A stretch of 64,000 nucleotides of DNA from positions 2,540,001 through 2,604,000 of the forward strand of contig NZ_CP031415.1 of the NCBI RefSeq assembly GCF_003367315.1, given 5' to 3'. Origin of the DNA: Saccharospirillum mangrovi. GTDB taxonomy: Bacteria; Pseudomonadota; Gammaproteobacteria; Pseudomonadales; Natronospirillaceae. Every line of letters starts with the position of its first letter. Within the stretch, counting starts at the first letter, position 1. Of the stretch, positions 17,798 through 26,662 are shown one piece after another. The position numbers were made by a program, and so were the translations under genes. The notes under the pieces were generated by a model. The model saw nothing but the letters and a program-made list of their open reading frames with translations. It had not been told where the DNA came from and ran no database searches.

Positions 17798-18865
17798 TTG
17801 AGCGATCTGCACCTCTACGCCGGCCGGCACGCCTTCCAACACATTCAGCAACAGGGTCTCAAACCCAACGACATTCGCGTAATCCTCGGCGCCTCGGGCG
17901 GACCGAAGTGTTTTGTGCTGACGCATCTGGATCGCTATCTGGTGCGTGAATGGCTACCAAAAATCGCGCACCCGCTGCAATTGGTTGGCTCATCCATCGG
18001 CGCCTTGCGCATGACCGCTTACGCCAACACCGACCCCTTCGCCGCCATCGAACGCCTCGAAACCGGCTACCTGAATCAACGCTACAGCGAACACGCCGAC
18101 GCCGATGAAATCACCGACAAGACACTTGAATTCATCGACGCGTTAATCGGCGACGGCGGTTTTGCCGCGCTGCACCCGCAACGCCAGTTGCACATCGTTT
18201 CGGCCCTGTGCAAAGGCCCGGCCGCAGCGTCGGGAAAACACCGGCAGGCCATCGTTTTTGGCGCGGTGGCGCTGGCGAATGCGCTGTCGCGTCGTTCACT
18301 GCCGCGCTATTTTGAGCGCGTTGTGTTTCGCAGCCACGATGTCGATTTGCCGCTGTCGCAGTGGGACGATTTTCACACCCATCAGGTGCCATTAAGCGCC
18401 GCCAACTACCGCGCCGCCCTGCACGCCACCGCCGCCATTCCGGTGGTGATTCACGGCGTCGATAACCCGCCCGGTGCGCCGCTCGGGCTTTATCGCGATG
18501 GCGGCATGGTGGATTACCACTTCGATCTGCCGTTCAAACCGGATAACGGCATCGTGCTCTACCCGCATTTTTCGCCGGTGATGAAACCCGGCTGGTTCGA
18601 CAAACCATTGCCCTGGCGCAAGATCAGCGCCGAGCGTTACAGCCATACGCTGGTCGTCACGCCAAGCCCGGAATTCATCGCCCGTCTGCCCTACGGCAAG
18701 ATTCCCGACCGCAAGGATTTCGAACGCCTCAGCGACAGAACGCGCCTGAAATACTGGCTCACCGTGGTTGATGAAAATCAGCGACTGGCCGACGCGTTCG
18801 ATGCATTGGTCAACAGCGGTGAGCTGGCAGCGGCGCTGCGGCCGATTGAGCAGATTGCCCGCTAG
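17798..18865 (+). CDS. Patatin-like phospholipase family protein
   Basis: A 355-residue protein with the patatin layout: a glycine-rich oxyanion segment ILGASGGPK near residue 30, the nucleophile elbow GSSIG near 67, and the catalytic Asp in YRDGGMVDYHFD near 236. Patatins hydrolyse acyl esters of membrane lipids. I see no signal peptide or membrane anchor, so it is probably cytoplasmic. The start appears to be TTG with GGGGA about nine bases upstream; no ATG fits. Single-gene unit. Lipid substrate unknown. Confidence 0.82.
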   Translation: MSDLHLYAGRHAFQHIQQQGLKPNDIRVILGASGGPKCFVLTHLDRYLVREWLPKIAHPLQLVGSSIGALRMTAYANTDPFAAIERLETGYLNQRYSEHADADEITDKTLEFIDALIGDGGFAALHPQRQLHIVSALCKGPAAASGKHRQAIVFGAVALANALSRRSLPRYFERVVFRSHDVDLPLSQWDDFHTHQVPLSAANYRAALHATAAIPVVIHGVDNPPGAPLGLYRDGGMVDYHFDLPFKPDNGIVLYPHFSPVMKPGWFDKPLPWRKISAERYSHTLVVTPSPEFIARLPYGKIPDRKDFERLSDRTRLKYWLTVVDENQRLADAFDALVNSGELAAALRPIEQIAR

Positions 18866-18932
18866 AGCGCATTGAATCTGCGTTATCTACCCTAATCTGG
18901 GGCTGCAAAGCCTCAGGTAAGGAACCCGCAAA

Positions 18933-19865
18933 ATGAGCACCATGAAAGCCATCACTTACGATCAGTACGGCGACAATTCCGTGTTACAACTGACCGACCA
19001 ACCCATCCCCAAAGTCGGCCCGGACGATGTGCTGATCAAAGTCAAAAGCGCCTCAGTCAACCCGGTGGACTGGAAAATCATGATGGGTTATCTCGATCCG
19101 ATCATGCACGCCTGGTTCCCGATCACGCCGGGTTGGGATGTTGCCGGCGTGGTTGAGCGCGTCGGTATGGATGCGCCGGAATTTCAGGTCGGTGATGAAG
19201 TCTTCGCGTATGCCCGCCGCGATATGGTCAACGACGGCACTTACGCCGAATACACTTCGGTTCCCGTGCGTGCCCTGGCACACAAACCCAAAGCGTTGAG
19301 TTGGGACGAAGCCGCGGCCTTACCGCTGGCCGGCTTGACCGCCTACCAGGTGTTAACACGACTGGGTCTGCAAGACGGCGAAACCGTGTTGATTCATAAC
19401 GCCGCAGGCGGCGTAGGCATTCTGGGTGTGCAAATTGCCAAAGCATTGGGTGCCCGCGTCATCGCGACTGCTTCTGAGAAAAACCACGATTTTCTGCGTG
19501 AACTGGGCGCCGAGCCGGTCGCTTACGGCGACGGCTTGACCGATCGCATCAAAGCGCTGGCGCCTGAGGGAGTGGATCTGGTGGCCGATTTTGTCGGCGG
19601 TGTCTTGGACGTCACGCAGGCAGTGCTCAAAAGCGGCGGCCGCCATGCGTCCATTGCCGATGGCGGCGTGACCGACGCTGGCGGTCAGATGATTTGGGTA
19701 CGGCCGAGCGACACCGATCTGCAAGCCCTGGCCGATATGGCCGATGCCGGCGACCTCACCGTGCCACTGGCGGCGACCTTCCCGCTGGCCGACACCGCCA
19801 AAGCGTTTGAACTCAGCCAGAGCGGCCACGCCCGCGGCAAGATCGCCATTCGCGTCAGCGACTGA
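18933..19865 (+). CDS. Zinc-type MDR quinone oxidoreductase (NADP-dependent)
   Basis: A 310-residue medium-chain dehydrogenase/reductase of the quinone oxidoreductase type. The N-terminal GroES-like fold contains KVKSASVNPVDWKIMMGY. The cofactor domain has HNAAGGVGILGVQIAKALGA, the glycine-rich NADPH site. No structural zinc Cys cluster is present, which fits the zinc-independent QOR subgroup. The ATG has an AAGGAA ribosome-binding site. Its 3' end overlaps the converging asparaginase gene by 11 bp. Confidence 0.88.
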   Translation: MSTMKAITYDQYGDNSVLQLTDQPIPKVGPDDVLIKVKSASVNPVDWKIMMGYLDPIMHAWFPITPGWDVAGVVERVGMDAPEFQVGDEVFAYARRDMVNDGTYAEYTSVPVRALAHKPKALSWDEAAALPLAGLTAYQVLTRLGLQDGETVLIHNAAGGVGILGVQIAKALGARVIATASEKNHDFLRELGAEPVAYGDGLTDRIKALAPEGVDLVADFVGGVLDVTQAVLKSGGRHASIADGGVTDAGGQMIWVRPSDTDLQALADMADAGDLTVPLAATFPLADTAKAFELSQSGHARGKIAIRVSD

Positions 19866-20871
19866 GATTCAGCCCGATAAACGCCTCAGTGACCGGCTGC
19901 CGCTGGCCGGTCACCAGGCCATTGCGGTTGAGAATAGGCGGCCGCTGCCAGCGCTCGGGCAACACCAGACCGAGTTGATTCAGAATCGCCGCCACCGCGA
20001 CTTCGGCGGCGTCCGACGAGCCAGAATCCATCTTCAGCGCGACACCCAACTGCAAGCCCGACAACGCCGCAATAAACACCCCTTCCGCGCCAATCTTCAA
20101 AAATGCCGCCCCTTTGAGTGCCCGCATCGCCTCGGTGCAGAAACGGTCGCTGCCTTCGACCAGAAAAGGGTGCGTCGTGGCGGCGCGATACAACCGTCGC
20201 GCGCCGGCGCGGTATTCCGCAGGCAGAGTGTCCGGCGCTGCAAAACGAGCGAAACCCAACGCCAGTCGATGCAACGGCATGGCCCAGGTCGGCGCAGTGC
20301 AACCATCGGGCGACAGCGGCACGCCACTCAGTTCGGTGTCGCAACTGGTTTCGATGCAATGGCGAATGGCCTGTTGCACTGGATGGTCGGGCGAGACATA
20401 GCCTTCGGTCGGCCAGCCTTGATGCCGTGCCAGCGCCAACATGCCCAAATGCTTGCCGGAACAATTATTGTGGCGGGCATCGGCCATGCGCTGCTGACGC
20501 GCGATATCGAGCATTGCCTGCTGGTCGTACGGCCATTGCACGCCGCATTCAAAATCGGCGGTGTGCAAACTGAGCTTGCCGAGAAACCGATCCGCCACGG
20601 CCACGTGTTCCGGCTCGCCATTGTGCGAGGCACAGCACAGCGCCAGCTCTTCATCGTCCAGGCCAAAGGCCTCGTGCGCACCGGCGGCCAACATCGGCAG
20701 CGCCTGAAAGGCTTTGATCGCCGAGCGCGGATAGGTCAGTGCATTCACATCGCCTACCGACCAGAGCGTGTCGCCGTCCGGCGTCATCACCAGCGCCCGG
20801 CCACGGTGTTCGCTTTCCACCGCGCCACCGCGAATGACCTGAACCAGAACGGGGTTGTTTGACTGCGTCAT
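19855..20871 (-). CDS. Asparaginase (PF06089, asparaginase II family)
   Basis: A 338-residue protein of the rhizobial-type asparaginase II family, unrelated to the classical AnsA/AnsB fold, hydrolysing asparagine to aspartate and ammonia. Conserved segments seen are ALTYPRSAIKAFQALP, ALCCASHNGEPEHV, the HNNCSGKHLGMLALARH motif and DGCTAPTWAMPL. No signal peptide, hence cytoplasmic. It converges with the MDR gene (11-bp overlap) and has a short AT-rich upstream region without a recognised operator. Confidence 0.9.
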   Translation of the reverse strand: MTQSNNPVLVQVIRGGAVESEHRGRALVMTPDGDTLWSVGDVNALTYPRSAIKAFQALPMLAAGAHEAFGLDDEELALCCASHNGEPEHVAVADRFLGKLSLHTADFECGVQWPYDQQAMLDIARQQRMADARHNNCSGKHLGMLALARHQGWPTEGYVSPDHPVQQAIRHCIETSCDTELSGVPLSPDGCTAPTWAMPLHRLALGFARFAAPDTLPAEYRAGARRLYRAATTHPFLVEGSDRFCTEAMRALKGAAFLKIGAEGVFIAALSGLQLGVALKMDSGSSDAAEVAVAAILNQLGLVLPERWQRPPILNRNGLVTGQRQPVTEAFIGLNLSR

Positions 20872-21021
20872 CGTTACATTCCTGAAAAATCGGGCTGCGT
20901 TCAGTTTATCAGACTGAATTCAAGCTGAACGCCGCCGTCAGCCACCCAGCGCAGTTCAGACAGCATTCAGTGACTTCCGCCCAGAGTGTCGGCATCTCGA
21001 ATCGCACTCAGGAAAGTTGCC

Positions 21022-21837
21022 ATGTTTCGCTCGCTGCTGACCACACTCGCCACAACGCTGCTGTTAACCGGCTGTTACGTCGAACTCGAACCCTATCCCA
21101 GTTACGGCTCAACCTCGGTCACCGAATTCAGCAGCGTCTTTTTAACGCGCACCGCTTTAATGCCGTATGCCCTCGGTGCCAACAGCATCGACATGCTGGC
21201 CAACCCGGACGACTATCTGACACCCTCCGCCCGCGCCCTGACCCGGGCAGTGCCGATTGAAACCACCTCCACCTATCTGTTCGACAGCGACACCTGCAGC
21301 TTCGGCGGCTACACCGCAACCGAAGCCTTCGGCGACACCGAAACCTACGCCAGCGGCATGACCTGGGTCGAACTGGGGCTGACCGCCACCGCCACCCAAT
21401 GCGGCACCAGCAGTTGGCTGGGGCTGAGCACGCTGAACAGCCGGCTGGTGTACGACGTGCGCGGCTGGTACGACGACGCCTTCGATGAAATCGTCAGTCT
21501 GGACGCCACCCTGAATGGCTACCTGCGCCTGGACAGCGCCCATCAAAGCGTCAAATTGAGCGGCTTAGACGTGCGCGTCGAAGAGCTCGACGCCACCGAT
21601 TTCCGCGTGCTGGCCAACGCCAGTGTGTGGATGGATGACGGTCGCTATTTTGGCAACGCCAGCCTGCGCACCCTGGAAGGCGTGCACTGGTATCGCGGCG
21701 CCACTTACCCACACGCCGGACGGGTGCGCATCGAAAGCGGCTATCAATGGGTGGAATTGCGCTTTTTCAGCGATGGCGTCAGCCGCCGCGACAGCGATGG
21801 CTACTACACCTATTTGCCTTGGTGGGAATTCAGTTGA
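21022..21837 (+). CDS. Hypothetical outer-membrane-type lipoprotein
   Basis: 271 residues with a clear lipoprotein signal (MFRSLLTTLATTLLLTGC, lipobox LTGC). The mature part is rich in Thr, Ser, Asp and aromatic residues and looks beta-rich. I do not recognise a family. The residue after Cys is Tyr, not Asp, which favours sorting to the outer membrane. The start is chosen at the signal peptide; an in-frame ATG 36 bp earlier would spoil it. Converges on the Yip1 gene with a hairpin between them. Confidence 0.75.
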   Translation: MFRSLLTTLATTLLLTGCYVELEPYPSYGSTSVTEFSSVFLTRTALMPYALGANSIDMLANPDDYLTPSARALTRAVPIETTSTYLFDSDTCSFGGYTATEAFGDTETYASGMTWVELGLTATATQCGTSSWLGLSTLNSRLVYDVRGWYDDAFDEIVSLDATLNGYLRLDSAHQSVKLSGLDVRVEELDATDFRVLANASVWMDDGRYFGNASLRTLEGVHWYRGATYPHAGRVRIESGYQWVELRFFSDGVSRRDSDGYYTYLPWWEFS

Positions 21838-21884
21838 GCGGGAAAACAGCTGAGAAGGAAAGCAACAGAGAGGGAAAAGCAGAG

Positions 21885-21909
21885 ACCGCCCGCCAGAACA
21901 GCGGGCGGT
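21885..21909. terminator. GC-rich hairpin between converging lipoprotein and Yip1 genes
   Basis: Perfect stem ACCGCCCGC / GCGGGCGGT with a 7-nt loop. T-tails are weak on both strands, so this is a probable, not certain, terminator. Confidence 0.55.
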
Positions 21910-21918
21910 TAAGACAGA

Positions 21919-22530
21919 TCAACCGTGAACGACGTACTCCGGACCAAAGCCCGCCGACCAGACAATCACCGTGCCGACGCGCATAGTCACCAACAACACC
22001 AAAGCGACGGTGATCACCGATGTCGCGTACATAAACGCACGCTCTTTGGGAATGTTCATGATGATCGGCATACCTTCGTAGATCAGATACACCGAATAAG
22101 CCGCCGCCAACACAAAGACGATCACGTTCAACCACAGCACCGGCCAGATGCCGACGATGCTGGCCAGGAAAATCGGCGCCGTGGTGTACACCGCCAACGC
22201 CATGCCGTGGTGTTGATCGGTGGCTTCATCGGAATAGGTGCGCGACATCCAGTTAATGAATTCCGCAAACACCCAAACCCCAACCAAGGCTGCCAGGTAA
22301 CTGAGCACGCACAACACCAGACCGCTTTCCGGCGTCAGCGTGGTTTTCGGACTGCCGGCGATGGTCCAGCCGACGTGAACCACACCGAAGTAGAAACAGA
22401 CCGCAGGAATCAAAGCGAGAATCGGAACGTGGGTGAGATACTCCATCAGCTTGGAACGGCGCTGTTGGCGAATGAGTGACCACTCACTATCCGGGTGCGT
22501 AAAAATACCAAGAGTATGGTCGAGAATCAT
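21919..22530 (-). CDS. Yip1 domain-containing membrane protein
   Basis: 203 residues with five probable membrane helices and the Yip1-type start LDHTLGIFTHPDSEWSLIR, seen in bacterial proteins of this family. The start at Met 22530 is supported by GAGGAG seven bases upstream. The upstream in-frame Met at 22617 would add an unlikely basic tail. The function of bacterial Yip1 proteins is not established. Single gene. Confidence 0.82.
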   Translation of the reverse strand: MILDHTLGIFTHPDSEWSLIRQQRRSKLMEYLTHVPILALIPAVCFYFGVVHVGWTIAGSPKTTLTPESGLVLCVLSYLAALVGVWVFAEFINWMSRTYSDEATDQHHGMALAVYTTAPIFLASIVGIWPVLWLNVIVFVLAAAYSVYLIYEGMPIIMNIPKERAFMYATSVITVALVLLVTMRVGTVIVWSAGFGPEYVVHG

Positions 22531-22750
22531 GGACTTCTCCTCGTTGTCGGGGTCGGTTTTATTGTTGTTGTAGTAGGCGGAAATCCGCCGTGTGAAGGTT
22601 ATTCGAACGCTTGTCAAACACGTGCAGGCTTACGAAAACAACCGACCTATGGCCATTAACATAGAGCTTTTAGCAAAGACTGCAAGCACTCAACCGAGCC
22701 AGCCCGCCGCCGTTTCAGCCGCGCCTTGAATCGCTTCGACTCGCCTATAC

Positions 22751-22773
22751 ATTAGTTTTTGCTAATATTTAGC
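22751..22773. promoter_or_regulatory. Sulfur-regulon palindrome, site 1 (upstream of the DUF442 gene)
   Basis: ATTAG-TTTTTG-CTAAT followed by ATTTAGC. It shares the pattern ATTAG-N2-TTTGCTAATATT with sites at 43154, 44176 and 50336. It lies 100 bp before the DUF442 gene. The layout resembles operators of ArsR-family persulfide sensors (BigR/SqrR/YgaV type); that assignment is inference. Confidence 0.68.
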
Positions 22774-22872
22774 GGCAGCGTTCACAGAGGTGTCGCTGTC
22801 AGACAGTCGCACGCCCAACACCCTGTGTTAGCATGCACCCCCATCATGGTTTTCAGCCAAGAGGAATTTCCG

Positions 22873-23205
22873 ATGAACGCCACGCAACTGGCCGCCAATT
22901 ATTGGGTTGCCCCCCAGATCAGTATCGACGATGTGGCCGAAGCCAAAGCCGCTGGCTTTGAGGTGATTGTCTGCAACCGACCGGACGGCGAATCCGCCGA
23001 TCAGACCCCGGCTGCCGACATCAAAAGCGCCGTCGAAGCCGCCGGCCTGACGTTTTATCACCTGCCGATGAACGGCCCGATGTTCACGCCGCAGCAAGCG
23101 GAAATTCTGCGTTCGGTGCTGGATCAGCACGACAAGGTGCTGGGCTACTGCCGCAGCGGCAATCGCAGCAGCATCCTGTACCGCGCCGCCATCGGCGAGG
23201 CTTGA
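22873..23205 (+). CDS. TIGR01244/DUF442 family protein (Blh N-terminal domain type, rhodanese/phosphatase-like)
   Basis: A 110-residue protein of the family that forms the N-terminal domain of Blh and is also found alone. It has the Cys-based active-site loop YCRSGNRSS near the C-terminus, as in dual-specificity phosphatases and rhodaneses, and the opening YWVAPQISIDDV. Blh proteins fuse this domain to a persulfide-dioxygenase metallohydrolase; here that second half is a separate gene at 43217. AGAGGA ribosome-binding site. It is followed immediately by a SulP transporter and a sigma-54 activator, probably one operon. A role in sulfane-sulfur handling is inferred from context. Confidence 0.85.
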   Translation: MNATQLAANYWVAPQISIDDVAEAKAAGFEVIVCNRPDGESADQTPAADIKSAVEAAGLTFYHLPMNGPMFTPQQAEILRSVLDQHDKVLGYCRSGNRSSILYRAAIGEA

Positions 23206-23216
23206 TTCTGGCGCGG

Positions 23217-24842
23217 ATGAAGTCGTTTTCTTTACCCTCAGCCGGCGATCTCAACGCCGGCTTTTTGGTGGCACTGGTCGGCATTCCGCAATGCCTGGCC
23301 TATGCCATGCTGTCGGGCCTGCCGCCGATGTATGGCCTGGTTACGGCCATCGTGCCGGGCATGATTGCCGCCGTTGCCGGCCGCAGCGCTCACGTCACTG
23401 TCGGGCCGACCAACACAACAGGCCTGATCATTCTCACCAGCCTGTCGCCCTGGGCCGCTGATCCGGAATTGTTGCTGACCGCTATGGTCACACTCAGCGT
23501 GCTGGCGGGTTTGTCGCGCTTGTTGATCGTTGCTCTGCGCGCTGAGCGCGTGTTCGATTTTGTACCCGAAGCCGTCTTGCTCGGGTTTTCCACCGGCGCG
23601 GCCATCATCATCGCGCTGATGCAGTTGGACGAATTTCTCGGTACGCCATTCAACGGCGTGCGCACCGTGGTCGATGAACTGATTCGACTGACCCAACTGA
23701 ACCTGACGACGTTGGAACCGGCGGCCATGTTACTGGCGGTGGCCGCCTTGCTGTCGGTCATTCTCGGCCGGCGCTTTTTGCCGCGCTGGCCGATTCCATT
23801 GCTGGCACTGATCGCCAGTATCGCTCTGGTGATGTTTGCGCCCTGGCCTTTGGTAGACCGCTGGATCACGCTCGAACAAAGCACAGTGATCAGCGACGGC
23901 TGGCCGCAACTGGCAACCCAATTGCCCGACTGGGCGATGATTCAAGCGTTGATCGTGCCCGGTTTCGCCGTCGCCTTTATCGGCTCGCTGGAATTGATCG
24001 TCACGCTGCGCAACCGCCAGGAACAACGTTATTTGCGTGCCGAATTGCGCAGCCAGGGTGTGGCGAATCTGGCTGGCAGTCTGGTCGGTGCGTTTCCCGC
24101 CAGCACGTCGCTGACGCGTTCGGTATTGCTCGACATCGGCGGTGCGACCAGCCGCTGGGCGCCCTTTATCGCCGCAGCGGTGTTGCTGCCCATTCTGCTG
24201 TTCGGTGCCGATTTGATTCGCGCCATTCCGCAAGCGGTGATCGCCGGTTTGCTGGTGGCGACAGCGCTGTCGATGCTCAAACCGGAACAGATTGCCTCGG
24301 TGCTGCGCGCCAACCGCCAAACCCGGACGCTGTTTCTGGTCACCGTTGGCAGCACGCTGGTATTGGCGTTCCACGAAGCGATTCTGCTCGGCGCCGGCCT
24401 CGGTCTGGTGATCTTCCTGTTGCAATCCAGCCTGCCGCAATTGCGTCGTTACGCAGTCGATGACGATGGCTGGCTGATCAACCAAGAGCACAGCACCAAC
24501 GGCCACTACGCCATCCAGATTTCCGGCAGTTTGTATTTCGCCGCCGCGCGCCAGTTACCAGAACGGCTCGACCCGCTGATTCCGGACGACGCCCAACGCC
24601 TGACGCTCGACCTGAACCACGCCCACCAACCGCGCATCGCCGCCACTCAGGCGTTGTTGCGCATCTGTGAAAGCTGCCAGCATCGCGGCATAACCGTCGA
24701 TATTTGCGGCTATCCTGCGGAGTTGAAACGCATCGCCGATACGCTCGGGGTGCGCCTGCCCTGGTGTGAATTCAAAATCGAGCAACGCCTGGACGGCATG
24801 GCCCGCGCCCGGCTCACCGCCACCGACGAGGAACCGGCATGA
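23217..24842 (+). CDS. SulP family anion transporter (second of three)
   Basis: About 541 residues: SulP membrane core (GDLNAGFLVALVGIPQCLAY, SAHVTVGPTNTTGLI, FPASTSLTRSVLLDIGGATS) and a C-terminal STAS-like domain that is degenerate (YAIQISGSLYFAAARQLPER, LDLNHAHQPRIAATQALL). It is probably a sulfate/sulfite or other oxyanion carrier. The exact start is uncertain: ATG 23217 is chosen, though an in-frame TTG at 23202 overlaps the stop of the preceding gene. It overlaps the downstream activator start (ATGA). Its place between DUF442 and the activator ties it to the sulfur regulon. Confidence 0.85.
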   Translation: MKSFSLPSAGDLNAGFLVALVGIPQCLAYAMLSGLPPMYGLVTAIVPGMIAAVAGRSAHVTVGPTNTTGLIILTSLSPWAADPELLLTAMVTLSVLAGLSRLLIVALRAERVFDFVPEAVLLGFSTGAAIIIALMQLDEFLGTPFNGVRTVVDELIRLTQLNLTTLEPAAMLLAVAALLSVILGRRFLPRWPIPLLALIASIALVMFAPWPLVDRWITLEQSTVISDGWPQLATQLPDWAMIQALIVPGFAVAFIGSLELIVTLRNRQEQRYLRAELRSQGVANLAGSLVGAFPASTSLTRSVLLDIGGATSRWAPFIAAAVLLPILLFGADLIRAIPQAVIAGLLVATALSMLKPEQIASVLRANRQTRTLFLVTVGSTLVLAFHEAILLGAGLGLVIFLLQSSLPQLRRYAVDDDGWLINQEHSTNGHYAIQISGSLYFAAARQLPERLDPLIPDDAQRLTLDLNHAHQPRIAATQALLRICESCQHRGITVDICGYPAELKRIADTLGVRLPWCEFKIEQRLDGMARARLTATDEEPA

Positions 24843-25795
24843 GCGACCAAACCGCGCCCGCATTCAAGCCGCACAACTTCGGCGGCCTGCTGACCGTCGC
24901 ACCGCAAATGCTCGACTTTATGGCGCAGGCTGAACGCGTCGCGCGCACCGACGCCTCCATTCTGGTGCGCGGCCAGACCGGCAGCGGCAAGGAATTGGTG
25001 GCGCGTTACATTCATCAGACGTCACGCCGCGCCGACGCTCATTTCAGCGCCATCAACTGCGCGGCGTTGTCGCGCGAACTGATGGCGTCGGAATTGTTTG
25101 GTCACAAACGCGGCGCTTTCACCGGTGCCACCGCCGACCGCACCGGCCTGTTTCAACTGACCGACGGCGGCACGCTGTTTCTCGATGAAATCGCCGAAAT
25201 GCCGCTGGATATCCAAGCCGGTTTATTGCGCGTGCTGCAGGATCACTGCTTCACGCCGCTCGGTTCCAGCGAGGTGATTCACACCAATATCCGGCTGATT
25301 TCCGCGACGCACACCTCGCTGCGCCGACAAGTGGCCGAGCGGCAATTTCGTGAAGACTTGATGTATCGGGTACGCGTGGTGCCGCTGTATTTGCCGCCGC
25401 TGATGGCCCGACTCGGCGACGTCGAAATGCTGACCTGGCATTTCATTAACGAACTGAACCAACGCAACGAACGCCAGGTCGAACGCATCAGCCAAGACAC
25501 CTACGACGCCCTGCTCGCCTACCGCTGGCCGGGTAACATTCGCGAACTCAGCAACGTCATCACCTACGCTCACGCCATCGGCACCGGGCCGCGCATCGAC
25601 ATCGCCGACCTGCCACCGGAACTGCGCGGCGAAGCCCCACCGGACGAAGCACCGCTGCCGCCGGAACAACGCGAGCGCGACCGCATTCTGGAATTACTGC
25701 AACGCCACAAAGGCCACAAACAAGCCGTTGCCGACGCACTCGGCATTTCCCGCGCGACCTTGTGGCGGAAAATGAAAACGCTGCAACTCAGTTAA
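24839..25795 (+). CDS. Sigma-54-dependent transcriptional activator lacking a sensor domain
   Basis: A 318-residue enhancer-binding protein made of little more than the AAA+ domain and a Fis-type HTH. Seen: Walker A GQTGSGKE, the sigma-54 contact motif GAFTGA, Walker B GGTLFLDEIAEMP, the sensor segment RFREDLMYR-like FREDLMYRVRV, WPGNIRELSN, and the C-terminal HTH AVADALGISRATLWRKMKTL. The first about 30 residues hold no receiver, GAF or PAS domain, so control must come from its level or from a partner, as for PspF. It overlaps the SulP stop by ATGA. Two sigma-54-like promoters at 41242 and 43139 are plausible targets. Confidence 0.9.
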   Translation: MSDQTAPAFKPHNFGGLLTVAPQMLDFMAQAERVARTDASILVRGQTGSGKELVARYIHQTSRRADAHFSAINCAALSRELMASELFGHKRGAFTGATADRTGLFQLTDGGTLFLDEIAEMPLDIQAGLLRVLQDHCFTPLGSSEVIHTNIRLISATHTSLRRQVAERQFREDLMYRVRVVPLYLPPLMARLGDVEMLTWHFINELNQRNERQVERISQDTYDALLAYRWPGNIRELSNVITYAHAIGTGPRIDIADLPPELRGEAPPDEAPLPPEQRERDRILELLQRHKGHKQAVADALGISRATLWRKMKTLQLS

Positions 25796-25835
25796 AGACA
25801 ATCCGGCTTAGCTGAGCAAAAACCCGGTCGACGCC

Positions 25836-26495
25836 TCAGTGCTTAGCGCGGTAATGCTCGCCACTGACCGCCAATCCCGCCATCGCAAAACGATACAAAT
25901 GATCGACAAGATCCTGACTCGGCATCGCCGACAACCGTTGCGCCGGCGCCAGTTCAAACTGACTCACCACATGCAGCATGGCGCAGGGCGCGATGACATT
26001 GAGCATGCAGCGCAGCAACGCCGGATCGTTCGCCGGAATGCCGGTGATGTCGCTGACGATCGACTGAATCATGCCGATCTTGGGATAAATCTGATTCTCG
26101 CCCAGCGTTAATAAATGCGACGACGGCGACATGACTTCCCGGTACAGCACGCGAATGGGCCACTGCCCTTTCTGTCGGGTATCGCGGTTCACCAGATAGT
26201 CAAACAACTGCCGCAGTTTTTCCTCGACCGGATCATCGCTGTGCGCGATGCGTTCCAGATCGACCAAATTAATCAGCCGCCGGTGCGCCTCGCCTAACAC
26301 GGCCTGATACAAACCGTTGCGATTACCAAAGTGATAATTGATCGACGCCAGATCGACCTCAGCGCGCTGCGCGACCATCTTGTTGGTGGTCTCCGCCAGT
26401 CCGTGCTCGGCGTACAGCTCTCCAGCGGCGGTCAGAATGCGCTTGCGCGTGGCTTCGCCATCGGTCCGGGGGGCGCGTTTATCCGTTGTTTTCAT
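25836..26495 (-). CDS. cecR: TetR family regulator (CecR/YbiH-like)
   Basis: A 219-residue TetR-type repressor. The N-terminal HTH spans about 15-60 (ILTAAGELYAEHGLAETTNKMVAQRAEVDLASINYHF in two parts). The C-terminal domain has the DUF1956-like run YREVMSPSSHLLTL. Gene context decides: it is divergent from HlyD-ABC-permease genes in the order of E. coli cecR-ybhGFSR. CecR represses that operon and responds to toxic compounds in E. coli. A perfect AT-rich palindrome lies in the shared promoter region. Confidence 0.82.
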   Translation of the reverse strand: MKTTDKRAPRTDGEATRKRILTAAGELYAEHGLAETTNKMVAQRAEVDLASINYHFGNRNGLYQAVLGEAHRRLINLVDLERIAHSDDPVEEKLRQLFDYLVNRDTRQKGQWPIRVLYREVMSPSSHLLTLGENQIYPKIGMIQSIVSDITGIPANDPALLRCMLNVIAPCAMLHVVSQFELAPAQRLSAMPSQDLVDHLYRFAMAGLAVSGEHYRAKH

Positions 26496-26583
26496 CGATG
26501 AACTCTGTCATTGAGCCGGGCATTGGCTAAGGTCATGGAGTGTGACCGAAACAGTTCGTGCTCGACACTCGGTTTGCGATAGA

Positions 26584-26603
26584 TTAAATTAAATTTAATT
26601 TAA
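26584..26603. promoter_or_regulatory. 20-bp perfect palindrome, likely TetR/CecR operator
   Basis: TTAAATTAAATTTAATTTAA sits midway between the divergent tetR-type gene and the ybhG-like gene, in otherwise GC-rich DNA. Size and place suit a TetR dimer-pair operator. Confidence 0.72.
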
Positions 26604-26662
26604 ACTTAAAGCGGCCAGCAGAGCAACTGCGCGCCCATCACCAACCTGTCACGGAGCCAGCC

